Shown: positions 24,027 to 33,655 of the stretch, piece by piece | Position numbering within the stretch: the stretch's first letter is position 1 | Layout: each line of letters begins with the position of its first letter | Virus record (IMG/VR): IMGVR_UViG_3300009703_000032 | Location: 1 to 48,167 of that record | Origin: a virus | Strand: one strand, 5' to 3' | DNA length: 48,167 bases | Translations under genes and position numbers: made by a program | Notes under the pieces: generated by a model | What the model was told of the DNA's origin: nothing | The model's database searches: none | The model's input: only the letters and a program-made list of their open reading frames with translations

Positions 24027-26444
24027 ATGGCAACCCCAAAAGTTACTAGAACATTATTTGATAATAACTTAGATCGAAACGTGCCACAAGGTCCTCAGAA
24101 TAGACGAGTAGTTATACTCGGTACTGCACAAGACGGCCCTATGTACGAAGCGGTTAAAGTTACATCATCAGCAGACGCATCCGCACAGTTCGGAGAGTTT
24201 GCGAAAGGATCCTTAGTAAGAGGAATTGTTGAATGCTTTAACGCTCAAGTAGGTTCCCCCGCCTCTCCTGATGTATGGGGAATGAGAATCGGCGGAGTAA
24301 AAGCAGACAGATCTGTTCTTAAGTTATACGATGCAGCAGGCTCAGGGCAAATTCAAGTAGCCTCGCTTGAAGCATTAAACGAAGGATCACTCTACAATAG
24401 CGTATACTTAAAGTATACTACCGATACTGAAGGAAGTTGGGTTACCCTATATAACCCTAAAACTAAATTAACATCAAAGTACAGTGCAGACCTAGACATT
24501 GATGCTCTTGTATCCGCGATTAATGCAGATTCAAATGCTAAGGATATTGTGTTTGCTTATGCCGAGTCATTCGAACTAGACGCACTTGAAGAGTTTGATG
24601 CGGATGACGCAAATACTACTGTTTCTGGAGATAATCTAATTGTCGACCTAGATGCTAAGGGTGGTTCTTTTGCAGGAACATTCCCTGTAAAGAAGATTAA
24701 TTCCCTTTACACAGTCAGTGCTTCTGCGGAGCAAATATTAGCTAAAGGTGATCAGGTTTATGCAATCACTGATAATTATGTAGGAGATTCTACTAGCTAT
24801 AACACTATTTGTGAAACATCTACGATGAGTAATGCTGTGGGCGACCAGAAAGCAATATGGTCTATTAACGGCGATGCGGGCTACTTCAATACTTCTGATC
24901 TAACTGAGATTGTTGGAAACCTTGACTTCACAGACGGTGCAGGAAATGTACACATAGATCTAACAGGTACCGGTATTGCGGATGCTAGCAGTACTGTTAG
25001 CTCTGGTCAAGTCGTTGTTGCGACTTTTACAGACTCTAGTGGAGGTACTGAAGCGGTAAATGGTTACATGGACATTGTAAGTGAAGTAGGAACATTTGTT
25101 TCAAGCAATAGTTGCACCTTAACGGGCTCGCTAAGCGTGGCCTTTACTTTTGATGCAATAGCTGTTGGCTTCACTAAAGGTAGCGGCGGAACACCTACAG
25201 ACTTTAGCATAGATGCAGATGGCAATATTCGATTCGGTGCCGCTGCCCCCTTTGCTCTTAAGTTCAAATATGCTCGTAAGAAGTTTTTTGAAGAGGGCTC
25301 TAATTTAACTATCACTAATGAGGCAACTGGCTTACTGACAATTGTTGACCCAAGTATGGAAGATATGGTTGCTCCTAATAATTTATGGATAGGAGTTAAT
25401 TATGACTATGTAGGAGCTGACCCGGACTGGGGCGGCGAACACGCTGGACAGCAATACTTAGCAGGCGGAGCAAATGGTATTCAAATGACTAACGCAGAGT
25501 TAAAGAATGACTTAGATAAAGCGTATGAGCACTTTGTTGCCGATTTCTTTGACATAATGTGTGTTGTTGACCTTACTCTAGATGCTACAGATAATCCAGC
25601 CGATGAGTTTCCTTGGAATGTTAGTTCCGGCAGTTCTCCTATGAACTTCGGCGGACAACTTTCTACTTTCTTAGATGAATTCAACGGAGAGATGATTGGC
25701 GTTATTGGTTTCGAACCTATGACTGGTACTGGAATCGGTGGCCGAATCAAGAGAGAAGATGTAGCAGAACGTGTAAAATGGTTAACAGATGCTGATAGTT
25801 CAAAGGCATACAAAGCTGCAACTATTTTATCTGACTTTAATCAACCGTTCATGTACGCAGCTGACCTAGAAGGTATCTTCTCAGAACAAGGGGCTAGATA
25901 TTCAGGTATGTCTACAGCAGCTATTGCTGGCTTAATTGCCGCTATTCCTACGGAAGAAGCAATCTTTAGATTTGCTGTTCCAGGAGTACAGGGTATGCGC
26001 TACAGATATACTGAGATTGACAAAGCGTCAGGTAACCGACAAGTAGACGTGTTGGCTAATAGTAGAATTGCTACTGGACGTATTGATGGCGATGGAGTCA
26101 AAATCACAGAGTCTAGAACATTAGCTAGAGCAGAATCTGATTTTGAAAACTTAATGACTGTGTTAATACTTCAAGAAGTATTACAAATATGTCGTACAGT
26201 TGCTCAAGACTACATCGGTAAGGTGTCAAGCGCACCTTTACTTCAGGCATTTCAAAGTGCCTTAGATAAGGGAATCGGAGATTCATTAGTTCCAAGAGCT
26301 TTAAGAGGTTTTAAAGCTCCTATTCAGATGAGTCCAGGTGAAAGAGTATTAGGTAAAATTACTATCCCTCTTACACTTAGTCCGCAATTTGAAATTAGAG
26401 ATGTTCATTATAACGTACAATTGACTGCTGAGGATATTGTATAG
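24027..26444 (+). CDS. Contractile tail sheath protein
   Basis: 805 residues. The N-terminus (RRVVILGTAQDGPMYEAVKV) and the TSSADASAQFGEFAKGSLVRG, VWGMRIGG run are characteristic of sheath proteins, as is the C-terminal region with IATGRIDGDGVKITESRT, a helical DFENLMTVLILQEVLQICR segment and the final strands GKITIPLTLSPQFEIRDV and YNVQLTAEDI. Central residues about 190-450 are an extra beta-rich, Asp/Gly/Ser-rich insert, making the protein longer than many sheaths and likely exposed outside. The sheath surrounds the tube and contracts to drive it through the envelope. An AT-rich leader with a GGAG site precedes the start. Confidence 0.92.
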   Translation: MATPKVTRTLFDNNLDRNVPQGPQNRRVVILGTAQDGPMYEAVKVTSSADASAQFGEFAKGSLVRGIVECFNAQVGSPASPDVWGMRIGGVKADRSVLKLYDAAGSGQIQVASLEALNEGSLYNSVYLKYTTDTEGSWVTLYNPKTKLTSKYSADLDIDALVSAINADSNAKDIVFAYAESFELDALEEFDADDANTTVSGDNLIVDLDAKGGSFAGTFPVKKINSLYTVSASAEQILAKGDQVYAITDNYVGDSTSYNTICETSTMSNAVGDQKAIWSINGDAGYFNTSDLTEIVGNLDFTDGAGNVHIDLTGTGIADASSTVSSGQVVVATFTDSSGGTEAVNGYMDIVSEVGTFVSSNSCTLTGSLSVAFTFDAIAVGFTKGSGGTPTDFSIDADGNIRFGAAAPFALKFKYARKKFFEEGSNLTITNEATGLLTIVDPSMEDMVAPNNLWIGVNYDYVGADPDWGGEHAGQQYLAGGANGIQMTNAELKNDLDKAYEHFVADFFDIMCVVDLTLDATDNPADEFPWNVSSGSSPMNFGGQLSTFLDEFNGEMIGVIGFEPMTGTGIGGRIKREDVAERVKWLTDADSSKAYKAATILSDFNQPFMYAADLEGIFSEQGARYSGMSTAAIAGLIAAIPTEEAIFRFAVPGVQGMRYRYTEIDKASGNRQVDVLANSRIATGRIDGDGVKITESRTLARAESDFENLMTVLILQEVLQICRTVAQDYIGKVSSAPLLQAFQSALDKGIGDSLVPRALRGFKAPIQMSPGERVLGKITIPLTLSPQFEIRDVHYNVQLTAEDIV

Positions 26445-26460
26445 TATGACATATCTAATA
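26445..26460 (+). promoter_or_regulatory. 16-base motif copy 1 (TATGACATATCTAATA)
   Basis: The exact 16-base string begins right after the sheath stop codon and recurs at 33656-33671 just before another tail gene. Both copies are intergenic. It may be a phage-specific promoter or RNA-processing element; here it precedes a hairpin. Confidence 0.4.
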
Positions 26461-26505
26461 TGTAATTGACGAGGCACAACTACCGTTGAGCAGTACCCAC
26501 TTATT

Positions 26506-26535
26506 AAAGCCCTGTCTACATGATGGGGCTTTTCT
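26506..26535 (+). terminator. Intrinsic terminator-like hairpin after sheath gene
   Basis: AAAGCCC (26506-26512) pairs with GGGCTTT (26526-26532) across a 13-base loop, followed by TCTTATTA. It is the main feature of the 110-base gap between sheath and tube genes and would limit read-through from the sheath gene into the tube gene. Confidence 0.65.
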
Positions 26536-26554
26536 TATTAGGAGAAAGCAATAA

Positions 26555-27157
26555 ATGGCTTTTAAATCAAGAGTAACAGATGGAACTAATCCAGGCATGG
26601 TCACAACCTTTGCCGGTTCCGATATTAAGACTGTATTTGGAAATGTAGAGATTGGAAATCTACAAGGAATTTCATGGTCTATAAACAGAGAGGTTCGTCC
26701 CATATTTGTGTGCGGCGACCCTAATGCATTAGCATACTCAAAGAATAAACGGGGTGTTGCCGGTTCTATAGTGATGACATGTTTTGACAGAGCAGCATTG
26801 AGAGATATTATGGATATCTCAAGTGTTCACAGAACAGATCAATCATATATGCCAGGTAACACACAGACCACTTCATCTAGCAGCAGTCCGTTTTCAGCGG
26901 ATGTACGAACAGCATTATATGCAGATGAAATTCCACCATTCGATATTACGTTATACGGTATGAATGAATATGGAAAACAAATGGTTATGCGTATATTTGA
27001 TGTAACTATTATTTCTGAAGGCGCTGGTATCTCAATCGATGACGGTATCCAGGAAGCTCAGTTTACTTATGTTGCAAGACATATTGATGACTGGAGACCT
27101 GTTGCTGACGGTACTCCCTCTTCGGCTGAAGGCGAAGTAACAACGGCATTTGGATAA
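26555..27157 (+). CDS. Tail tube protein candidate
   Basis: 200 residues, the expected size of a tail tube subunit, directly downstream of the sheath as in most myoviruses. It is beta-rich: NVEIGNLQGISWSINREV, KRGVAGSIVMTCFDRAALRD, IPPFDITLYGMNEYGKQMVMR and the closing strands ISIDDGIQEAQFTYVARHID. Its core pattern (V-x-GSIV...FDRAAL, IPPFD, EAQFTYVA) recurs in the N-terminus of the next gene, showing a paralogous family. It has an AGGAG site 9 bases upstream. It forms the inner DNA conduit of the tail if the call is right. Confidence 0.75.
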   Translation: MAFKSRVTDGTNPGMVTTFAGSDIKTVFGNVEIGNLQGISWSINREVRPIFVCGDPNALAYSKNKRGVAGSIVMTCFDRAALRDIMDISSVHRTDQSYMPGNTQTTSSSSSPFSADVRTALYADEIPPFDITLYGMNEYGKQMVMRIFDVTIISEGAGISIDDGIQEAQFTYVARHIDDWRPVADGTPSSAEGEVTTAFG

Positions 27158-27170
27158 TACACATATACTC

Positions 27171-27200
27171 AGAGTGGGGGATAACCTCCTCCACTCTTTT
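27171..27200 (+). terminator. Terminator-like hairpin after tube gene
   Basis: AGAGTGGGGGA (27171-27181) pairs with TCCTCCACTCT (27187-27197), with one G-U pair and a 5-base loop, followed by TTTC. It lies between the abundant tube gene and the 1556-residue gene and would reduce transcription of the latter. Confidence 0.7.
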
Positions 27201-27214
27201 CTAAGGAATTAACT

Positions 27215-30200
27215 ATGGCGGATCTTTCAAAAAATATACCCGAAGCTTTAACCGAAGAGCAGCAGAAAAGGCTTAGAACTCAGCAGATAGCATCCGCTGC
27301 AGAAGCGAATACTGCTGTACCGCCGCTGGCTACAGGGCAATTCTCTGTATATAAACCTCCAGCAACGAACACATCCATAGCTTACTCAGGTTCAGATGTC
27401 TCTGCATATATAGTAGCGTATGGGCGGGTGTCTAAAGAAAGCTTTATCCCACTAACAAATTTAGCAGCACTTAGTTATTCAATACATAGGGATAAGTCCC
27501 CAGTACGAAAACTAGGCCACTCTGTTGCGCATGATTACACTAAAGGCACTCGCACAATAGCGGGTTCTATTGTGATTATTAACTTTGATAGGGCTGCTTT
27601 TTTTGAACTGGTGGCAGGCGTCGATATCTACGGGACGGTAGGAGCCAACATACACCTGGCAGACAGTATTCCTCCTTTTGACTTATTATTAATGTTTAAT
27701 GAGGAAAACAAAGGGAGAAGTGGCGCAGCATGGCACACAGGTTTTACGGGTCCTAAAAAACCAGATAAAGCTGCTAATTACTCCTATATGTGGTTGAGAA
27801 ATATCCACTTCGTAGACGAGGGAGCAGTCACAGGCACAGATGAGGCCTACCTAGAAACAACCTTTCAATACGTAGCAGAAGATATTGAGTATCTAAAACC
27901 AGATAACATTGCGCCTGTTACTTCAGACGTAAGTGCCGCTCAAGCTGCCATCACTACTGCGCCCAGCACAGCAAGTAGCGTACCACGGGCCGCAGAGCCT
28001 TACAGACTCTTTACCACTCAGGTGGATGAAACTGCTATATATACAGAATATACAGAAACTCTAACTCTAACTCTACCGGCTGGTAGTGCAGAAAATACTA
28101 CAAGAACGTTTACCCATACAGACACAGACATCGTTGATAACGCTGATCGTGTCTCTATCACAAAAGCTCAAAATAATCTATGGACAACCAAAACTACGTT
28201 TAATATAGCTAATCCCCCGTTGCATTTTAGCAATGCTGAAATTCAGTCTCTAGAAGTAAAAGCTAGCGCAAGTTCTGGTGAAGTTATTGCCAACTACGCT
28301 ACACCTGTATCCTCGGCCACCCCCCTTAGTGTAGATACTTCTACTGGTATGTTTGAATTAGAAGGCGTTTATTTTAGTAGTGCTGATGCTTTAATAAATC
28401 TCGCCACTACTACCACCACTAGTGGCGGTGCTTTTTTCGGAATGGGCTCGAGTACTACCGCCTCCGTTACTCCCGCAATACCGGAGTGGGGCAACAAGTT
28501 TATTCAAGATTTCCATAACATAGGCGAGCTTATTTATGAAACAAATAGCGAGGTATTAAACTTTAACAGTACGCCAGAAGTAGGCACTAGCACCTCTAGT
28601 AGTAGCGCTAGTGGTATCGACTTTACATGGACCGTTAATATCAGTAAAGACGCAGTTAGTGCTGCTCCTTATACGGGTGCTGATCCAGCAGATACGGACA
28701 ACCATCTTACCGCCAGTGCGTCGGGTCAAGCTCTTGTAGCTACTTCGGGATCAGCCGCTAATGAAGTCGTGGTGACTATTCCAAAGACAATGCTCGAGGG
28801 AACCTCTACCGCTGATTTATCCTATACAGTACCTAGAAGCCTTACTAGTTATGAGTATGAATATCATAATATATCTAATGATAACGTTGATGTTGAAATA
28901 GATATTCTAGATGCAAATAATGGCGAGGAAGTATTACCGTTGCTGTCCAGTGCTTTTATGCAAAATCCGCAGAGTACCCCCGACTTTTTTGATGTAACAA
29001 TACCTAATTATCCAGATCTTACTAATTCTATTGTTCTTACTTCTTATGATAAAGATACAGGTATACTTAAGGCAAGCCTGCCTCCGGCTCCATTAGTACC
29101 CAGAGATGAGTACAAAAGTAGAGGCGGTCCAGGCATCTTAAGTTATCAAGAAGACTTATCTGTCGATCCTGCAGTTACAGGAACAGGAACCCTAACAACT
29201 ACAAATGGACCTTCTTTGGTAGACGCTGCTGTAGGTATTATAGCTCCGTCATTAAATGGAATATATGGACACCTAGCGCTGAGCGCACATGTCACCAGTG
29301 CTGACGTGACAGAAACTGCTATAGATGTTACTGGTTTTGATTCTGCCATAGACGGGACAGCAACAGGAACTAAGGCAGCTAGTACAAATATTACGTCAAG
29401 TGTATTAGCAGGTGTGTTCTCCTTTACAGCATCTTCTCCTGTAGAGCAGTTTTCGTATACAGATGCTATGGTTGGAGCCTCCTCAGTTACACAGGTAACC
29501 CCGGACCTTAGTGCTTTACCCTCTGCGTATCCGCCAGCTGGTCTCGCAGTTACATCAAGTGATTTAACATCGTTTACCTTAAATGGAGGCCGTAGTCCTT
29601 TTAATAAATCCTTATACTTTAATGAATCAGTTATAAACAGTAGCGGTGACTTATTGGTAGAGTCCTCTGGAGATTTCTCTAATTACACTTTTTCGTCCGG
29701 GTCTTCTGCGCAAGTAGGTTATGCTGATATACAAATATTTTCAGCGGGCTATAGTGCCACGCTTCCGCTAATAGGCCAAGGAGGACTTCAGGACTCCAGC
29801 GGACTCCGGGCAGCCATAACTGGAACTAATGGTCAACTTAAAGTAGAGATGCCCTATAATATAAATGACAACAACTTAAGCGTAGTTATTGCAAACACTA
29901 CATATAATATTACACAAGTGGAAATAAATTTCCAGTATATATATACGGGCCCTATTCCTTTTGACATAGAGTATACAACAACTCTAGAGACACAAGCAAG
30001 TTGGGAGGCCAATATCCCACTCAGTGAACCCAATGGGATGGCTGTACGAGACATAGAAAATATCGCATTCGTTGTTAACAGCACCAATAGTAGTGGCGTT
30101 ACCACGGTAAACACAGATGCCACATGCTCCTATAACGCGACTACTAATGCTTTTGATGTTGGTATGCTTTTACCTGCAGATAGTTCTGATATTTCAATCA

Positions 30201-31885
30201 CTTATGAGTATAAGATTAATGAAGTAGTCACTGTACCTATTAACTATGTGTCGGAGGGTAGCGGTACCTACTTAGAAGAAATAGTGCTTGATTTTGGAAA
30301 TGTAGAACCCCTCAGCATGCAAAACCCAGCGAATCCTTGGGATCCCTCCGAGTTAGGGGCTTTAATCATGACATGTAAGGATTCAGGTGCAACCATAATT
30401 CCTGCCGATTTTGGAGTAACTATTTCCCCGGCAACACTAGATGCCTCTGGTAATTATACGGCTACTGTTTCTAATATACCGGCATTTGTAGCGGTTACTT
30501 CAGGTGTCCCTGGGTGGCTAAACTCAACGTGGGACTTTGTAACCATGGGTCTTTTCAGCAATAATACCCCCGTGGGTAACCTACGAATTCAATATTCCTT
30601 TCAAACATCAATGGATGAAGGAGATACTCCTGGCTCTAATAATATGTTAGCAAAAATAGAGTTTCACTACCCCACAGAGTCTAGCTCATCTGGTTCCTCC
30701 GGAGCCTATGTAGGACACGATATCGCTAAGGGAGATGTAGCGATAAATGATTTTATAAAAGTATTTAATTACACAGCACAGGACAACAGCGGAGACGAGC
30801 AAAGACGTATTGATGACACGGGTAGCATAACGGCAACGTCTCACCAAGCCCTTCCGACAGGAGGAGCTCCTCCCTTTATAGGGAGCGGAGCTACTGTTAC
30901 TGACGTAACTCCAGACTACTCGACAGCGGGGCCCGGCGGCGATCTACACTTTAACATCTCTGGAGCTTCGGCCGTATTAGATGATGTAGAGTTACTTGTT
31001 TCATATGATTATACTGTTATGAACTTACCCGTTACTATTGACTATATAAATTCAACTCAAGCTTCCTACCCTGATCTAACTGTTGCTTTAGAGTTAGAGT
31101 ATACTTCAGAAATCCTACAGGCAACAAGTACAGCTGCTGCACAGGATATGGATATAATATCTGAAGTTATTTTTAAAAACGCTGCAACAAGCACGGACAC
31201 ACCCGTGACCGCAATAATCACAGAGGAGGTGACCATACCAGCGGACCCTGATGTTTCCGGCAGCGTAGACCTAGTTGATGCAATATTAAATACTAGCGAT
31301 AATACGAAAGCATATTATTTACAAGCAGGCAGAAAGAATCTTGTTTTTCCAACAGGTCTTGTTCCTGGATCCTCTCCGGATGATGCAATGGTAGAGACAA
31401 ATCTCGGTTTATATGAGGTGGAAGTTACGTATGAGACATTAACTGAGTACACTCCTCCTTCTGAATATACTCGATACGGATATGTTCTTACTGCGCTACT
31501 TAATGCAGGAAATATTGTTCCAGGAACGGGCTCTGAGGCTTTTGAAGTAGCATTAAAATTAGATCAATCCTCTAAAATTATTATGAATACAGAGGACGAT
31601 CTAGATGCAAGAATCTGTAACGCGCTAGAGGGCGCATGGGGAAGCACGATAGACCCCCTGACCGGAGAGACTATAGACTCTGGAGTATGTGATTTCTCAG
31701 GAGGAACTATTACTCTTCAAGATTTAATTTCCCAACAAAAGCTAGTACAATTCAGTTACTGGCTAGTGCTAGATTCTACAGATTCAAATGGCTTTTATGA
31801 AATATATAGAGCCCCTGATAGATATGTTACTATTAATGAGGCGGCTGACGCGATGATAGCTGAATACAATAAAAGAGCCTTATAA
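27215..31885 (+). CDS. Giant tube-domain fusion with beta-rich repeats, probable tail or adhesin-like protein
   Basis: 1556 residues. Residues 1-235 form a tube-like domain: RTIAGSIVIINFDRAAFFEL, SIPPFDLLLMFNEENKG and the strand AYLETTFQYVAEDIEYL match the preceding tube gene. The rest (about 260-1500) is Ser/Thr/Ala/Gly-rich and almost wholly beta, with recurring pairs of strands of the form aromatic-x-Tyr then short loop then hydrophobic-x-Ile-x-Tyr (near residues 545, 905, 995 and 1260, for example TYEYKINEVVTVPINYV and SYDYTVMNLPVTIDYI). These are probably repeated Ig-like sandwiches. C-terminal residues include an acidic segment and LVQFSYWLVLDSTDS. Lambda gpV-like tubes carry one small Ig domain; this is far larger. 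It may decorate the tail or form baseplate or fibre parts. Confidence 0.7.
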   Translation: MADLSKNIPEALTEEQQKRLRTQQIASAAEANTAVPPLATGQFSVYKPPATNTSIAYSGSDVSAYIVAYGRVSKESFIPLTNLAALSYSIHRDKSPVRKLGHSVAHDYTKGTRTIAGSIVIINFDRAAFFELVAGVDIYGTVGANIHLADSIPPFDLLLMFNEENKGRSGAAWHTGFTGPKKPDKAANYSYMWLRNIHFVDEGAVTGTDEAYLETTFQYVAEDIEYLKPDNIAPVTSDVSAAQAAITTAPSTASSVPRAAEPYRLFTTQVDETAIYTEYTETLTLTLPAGSAENTTRTFTHTDTDIVDNADRVSITKAQNNLWTTKTTFNIANPPLHFSNAEIQSLEVKASASSGEVIANYATPVSSATPLSVDTSTGMFELEGVYFSSADALINLATTTTTSGGAFFGMGSSTTASVTPAIPEWGNKFIQDFHNIGELIYETNSEVLNFNSTPEVGTSTSSSSASGIDFTWTVNISKDAVSAAPYTGADPADTDNHLTASASGQALVATSGSAANEVVVTIPKTMLEGTSTADLSYTVPRSLTSYEYEYHNISNDNVDVEIDILDANNGEEVLPLLSSAFMQNPQSTPDFFDVTIPNYPDLTNSIVLTSYDKDTGILKASLPPAPLVPRDEYKSRGGPGILSYQEDLSVDPAVTGTGTLTTTNGPSLVDAAVGIIAPSLNGIYGHLALSAHVTSADVTETAIDVTGFDSAIDGTATGTKAASTNITSSVLAGVFSFTASSPVEQFSYTDAMVGASSVTQVTPDLSALPSAYPPAGLAVTSSDLTSFTLNGGRSPFNKSLYFNESVINSSGDLLVESSGDFSNYTFSSGSSAQVGYADIQIFSAGYSATLPLIGQGGLQDSSGLRAAITGTNGQLKVEMPYNINDNNLSVVIANTTYNITQVEINFQYIYTGPIPFDIEYTTTLETQASWEANIPLSEPNGMAVRDIENIAFVVNSTNSSGVTTVNTDATCSYNATTNAFDVGMLLPADSSDISITYEYKINEVVTVPINYVSEGSGTYLEEIVLDFGNVEPLSMQNPANPWDPSELGALIMTCKDSGATIIPADFGVTISPATLDASGNYTATVSNIPAFVAVTSGVPGWLNSTWDFVTMGLFSNNTPVGNLRIQYSFQTSMDEGDTPGSNNMLAKIEFHYPTESSSSGSSGAYVGHDIAKGDVAINDFIKVFNYTAQDNSGDEQRRIDDTGSITATSHQALPTGGAPPFIGSGATVTDVTPDYSTAGPGGDLHFNISGASAVLDDVELLVSYDYTVMNLPVTIDYINSTQASYPDLTVALELEYTSEILQATSTAAAQDMDIISEVIFKNAATSTDTPVTAIITEEVTIPADPDVSGSVDLVDAILNTSDNTKAYYLQAGRKNLVFPTGLVPGSSPDDAMVETNLGLYEVEVTYETLTEYTPPSEYTRYGYVLTALLNAGNIVPGTGSEAFEVALKLDQSSKIIMNTEDDLDARICNALEGAWGSTIDPLTGETIDSGVCDFSGGTITLQDLISQQKLVQFSYWLVLDSTDSNGFYEIYRAPDRYVTINEAADAMIAEYNKRAL

Positions 31886-32412
31886 TGCCTAGTAAAGGAA
31901 AACGTTATTTTAATGGCATGAACGCTTCTATTTGGCTGAATGATGCTCTCTTAGCAGAGGCCCTTTCTATTGAATATACGGAAACAAAGCAAAAAATGCC
32001 TATTCACGGCTACAAGTCGGTAACATGGGATTCTGTTCTTTTAGGAGAAGTAGTAATACAGGGTATTATCTCTATTAACTTTGAAAAAGCATTTAAGTTA
32101 AAAGAATTTATAGAAATATCCCCCGATCTAGACAAGAATATGCCAGCAATAAAAGGAAAAGCTGCTCTATTTCGCAGAGAAATTAATATAAAAATTAAAT
32201 ATGAAAGACAAGAGTTGGAGGCAGAACAACTAGCAAATACAGCTTTAGCTAATAACATTAATTGGCAAACTAATAAAGTATACAATGAGGTTTCTGACTA
32301 CAAAGTCATAGAGCTTCGGGGAGTAACTTTTACAAATGTTCAGCAAAGCATTGCACCAGACTCCTCTAATGTATTGGAGCACTATAACTTCACAGCCCGG
32401 GAAGCAATATAA
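31885..32412 (+). CDS. Tail-tube-like protein, 175 aa
   Basis: 175 residues with the beta-barrel layout of tube proteins: ASIWLNDALLAEALSIEYTE, the strand pair HGYKSVTWDSVLLGEVVIQG followed by IISINFEKAFKLKEF, and the final ELRGVTFTNVQQSIAPDS, HYNFTAREAI. The G-x-x-x-x-x-G-x-x-x-I-N-F-x-x-A motif parallels the tube family of this cluster (GSIV...FDRAA). It overlaps both neighbours by one base. It may be a tube-end, hub or baseplate tube paralogue. Confidence 0.6.
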   Translation: MPSKGKRYFNGMNASIWLNDALLAEALSIEYTETKQKMPIHGYKSVTWDSVLLGEVVIQGIISINFEKAFKLKEFIEISPDLDKNMPAIKGKAALFRREINIKIKYERQELEAEQLANTALANNINWQTNKVYNEVSDYKVIELRGVTFTNVQQSIAPDSSNVLEHYNFTAREAI

Positions 32413-33131
32413 TGTACTTTTCAGGCTCAAACGTTTCAGTTATCCTTAGTGCGCCTCCTCAACTGACTCTCCCGATGAAGACGAAAATTAATGAATTATT
32501 TATAATGCCTATTACAAAGTGGAGAGTAGTACTCCTAGATAACACTATATCCTACTATGACCCTGTCTTTAAAAGAGTACTCACAGTCGGCAGTGTTGAT
32601 CCAGTAGACTCTTTGATGTTTTTAAAAGAAAAATACGACGTAACGCTAGGAGGAGTTGCTATAAATAATACAGATTTAAATGCATTCAATATGTGGGCCA
32701 AATCGGTGCAGGATAAATATAGATATAGACAAATATACGAAACATTAGAGCTAAACACCGTAGCTATACAGTTTAGTAACGAGCAACCATCTGTACCTCT
32801 ATTTACCCCAGGAAGTTCAATATCTTCGGCGTATATGCGGGGTACGACTATGGTGCAAGGCACTCTGGCTTTAAACATGGATACACAATTAGATATTGAT
32901 TTTATAGGAGCTGAGTACGGTCTTAATTTGTTCATAGACTATAGCAAGGAATCGATAGAAAAAAGCGGGGCGTACAGGTCAGGAGACTACACCGCACAGT
33001 ACTCTAGTGCGCAATACGCTATTACTGATGTTCATTTTATGTCAAAGTCTCATACAGTTACCCCCTCGGCAGATAATACAATAGAAAACCTACAGTTTAT
33101 AGGTAAACTTTTACTAGATACAACCACATAA
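32412..33131 (+). CDS. Tail-tube-like or hub protein, 239 aa
   Basis: Beta-rich protein with a core resembling the preceding tube paralogues: AYMRGTTMVQGTLALNMDTQ, then DIDFIGAEYGLNLFIDYS and YAITDVHFMSKSHTVTPSAD near the end. An N-terminal acidic/hydrophobic extension (about 1-120) is extra. The region may be a tube or hub subunit; a baseplate tube-initiator role is a plausible alternative. The start overlaps the preceding stop (TAATG). An AT-rich promoter candidate lies in the gap after it. Confidence 0.55.
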   Translation: MYFSGSNVSVILSAPPQLTLPMKTKINELFIMPITKWRVVLLDNTISYYDPVFKRVLTVGSVDPVDSLMFLKEKYDVTLGGVAINNTDLNAFNMWAKSVQDKYRYRQIYETLELNTVAIQFSNEQPSVPLFTPGSSISSAYMRGTTMVQGTLALNMDTQLDIDFIGAEYGLNLFIDYSKESIEKSGAYRSGDYTAQYSSAQYAITDVHFMSKSHTVTPSADNTIENLQFIGKLLLDTTT

Positions 33132-33146
33132 TATTTTAAAAATAAC

Positions 33147-33176
33147 TTGTAATATACACTAAAATAGTTCTATATT
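33147..33176 (+). promoter_or_regulatory. AT-rich promoter candidate before tail-chaperone gene
   Basis: TTGTAA (33147-33152) and TATATT (33171-33176) are separated by 18 bases, near sigma-70 spacing, in the 73-base AT-rich gap upstream of the AGGAG site and ATG at 33205. The overall AT-richness lowers the significance. Confidence 0.4.
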
Positions 33177-33204
33177 ATATAACATAAATAAGGAGAAATA
33201 TACT

Positions 33205-33576
33205 ATGTCAGACAAAGAACTGAAAGATATAATACCTGATTCTTTTCCATTAGGCGATTCGGGTCCATCTCAAAGCGAGATTGACTCACTAAAAGGAACA
33301 CATGGCGGAATAAAGGCCTGTTTCATCGCGGGAAAGAATTACTTAATTAGGATGATGACAAGAAAAGAATATACAGATTTTCAAAACTCGGTTAATGAGA
33401 GAATGGCTGAGGGTGATGCTGACTTTGACATTGATGTTGAAATATCAAATAGATACACTGTTTGGCCCGCTAATATTGATTGGGGACAAGAGCCCGGCGG
33501 CGCTGTAACTGTGCTAGCCCAGGAGGTTTCTAAGTTCTCAGGCTTTGTGGCTGACCGGGAAAGTATCGAACTTTAA
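33205..33576 (+). CDS. Tail assembly chaperone-like protein, 123 aa
   Basis: 123 residues directly before a second small gene and the giant tape-measure-position gene, the place of tail assembly chaperones. The C-terminal part (RYTVWPANIDWGQEPGGAV, then LAQEVSKFSGFVAD) has the W-P-x-N-x-D-W...P-x-G...L-A...S-G-F layout common in such chaperones and related small tail proteins. A mixed alpha/beta N-terminus precedes it. An AGGAG site 9 bases upstream supports the start. Chaperones of this sort normally coat the tape-measure protein during tube assembly. A terminator between it and the next gene excludes an ordinary frameshift fusion. Confidence 0.7.
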   Translation: MSDKELKDIIPDSFPLGDSGPSQSEIDSLKGTHGGIKACFIAGKNYLIRMMTRKEYTDFQNSVNERMAEGDADFDIDVEISNRYTVWPANIDWGQEPGGAVTVLAQEVSKFSGFVADRESIEL

Positions 33577-33615
33577 GATTTAAATTAATCTTTTCTTCTC
33601 ATAGTACCTCCTAAT

Positions 33616-33650
33616 AAAAGTGGGAACCTAGAAATAGTGTTCCCACTTTT
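33616..33650 (+). terminator. Intrinsic terminator between the two chaperone-like genes
   Basis: AAAAGTGGGAAC (33616-33627) pairs perfectly with GTTCCCACTTTT (33639-33650) across an 11-base loop; the 3' arm ends in a T-run. The A-run on the left and T-run on the right would allow termination in either direction, although no gene is seen on the other strand. Confidence 0.8.
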
Positions 33651-33655
33651 CAATT

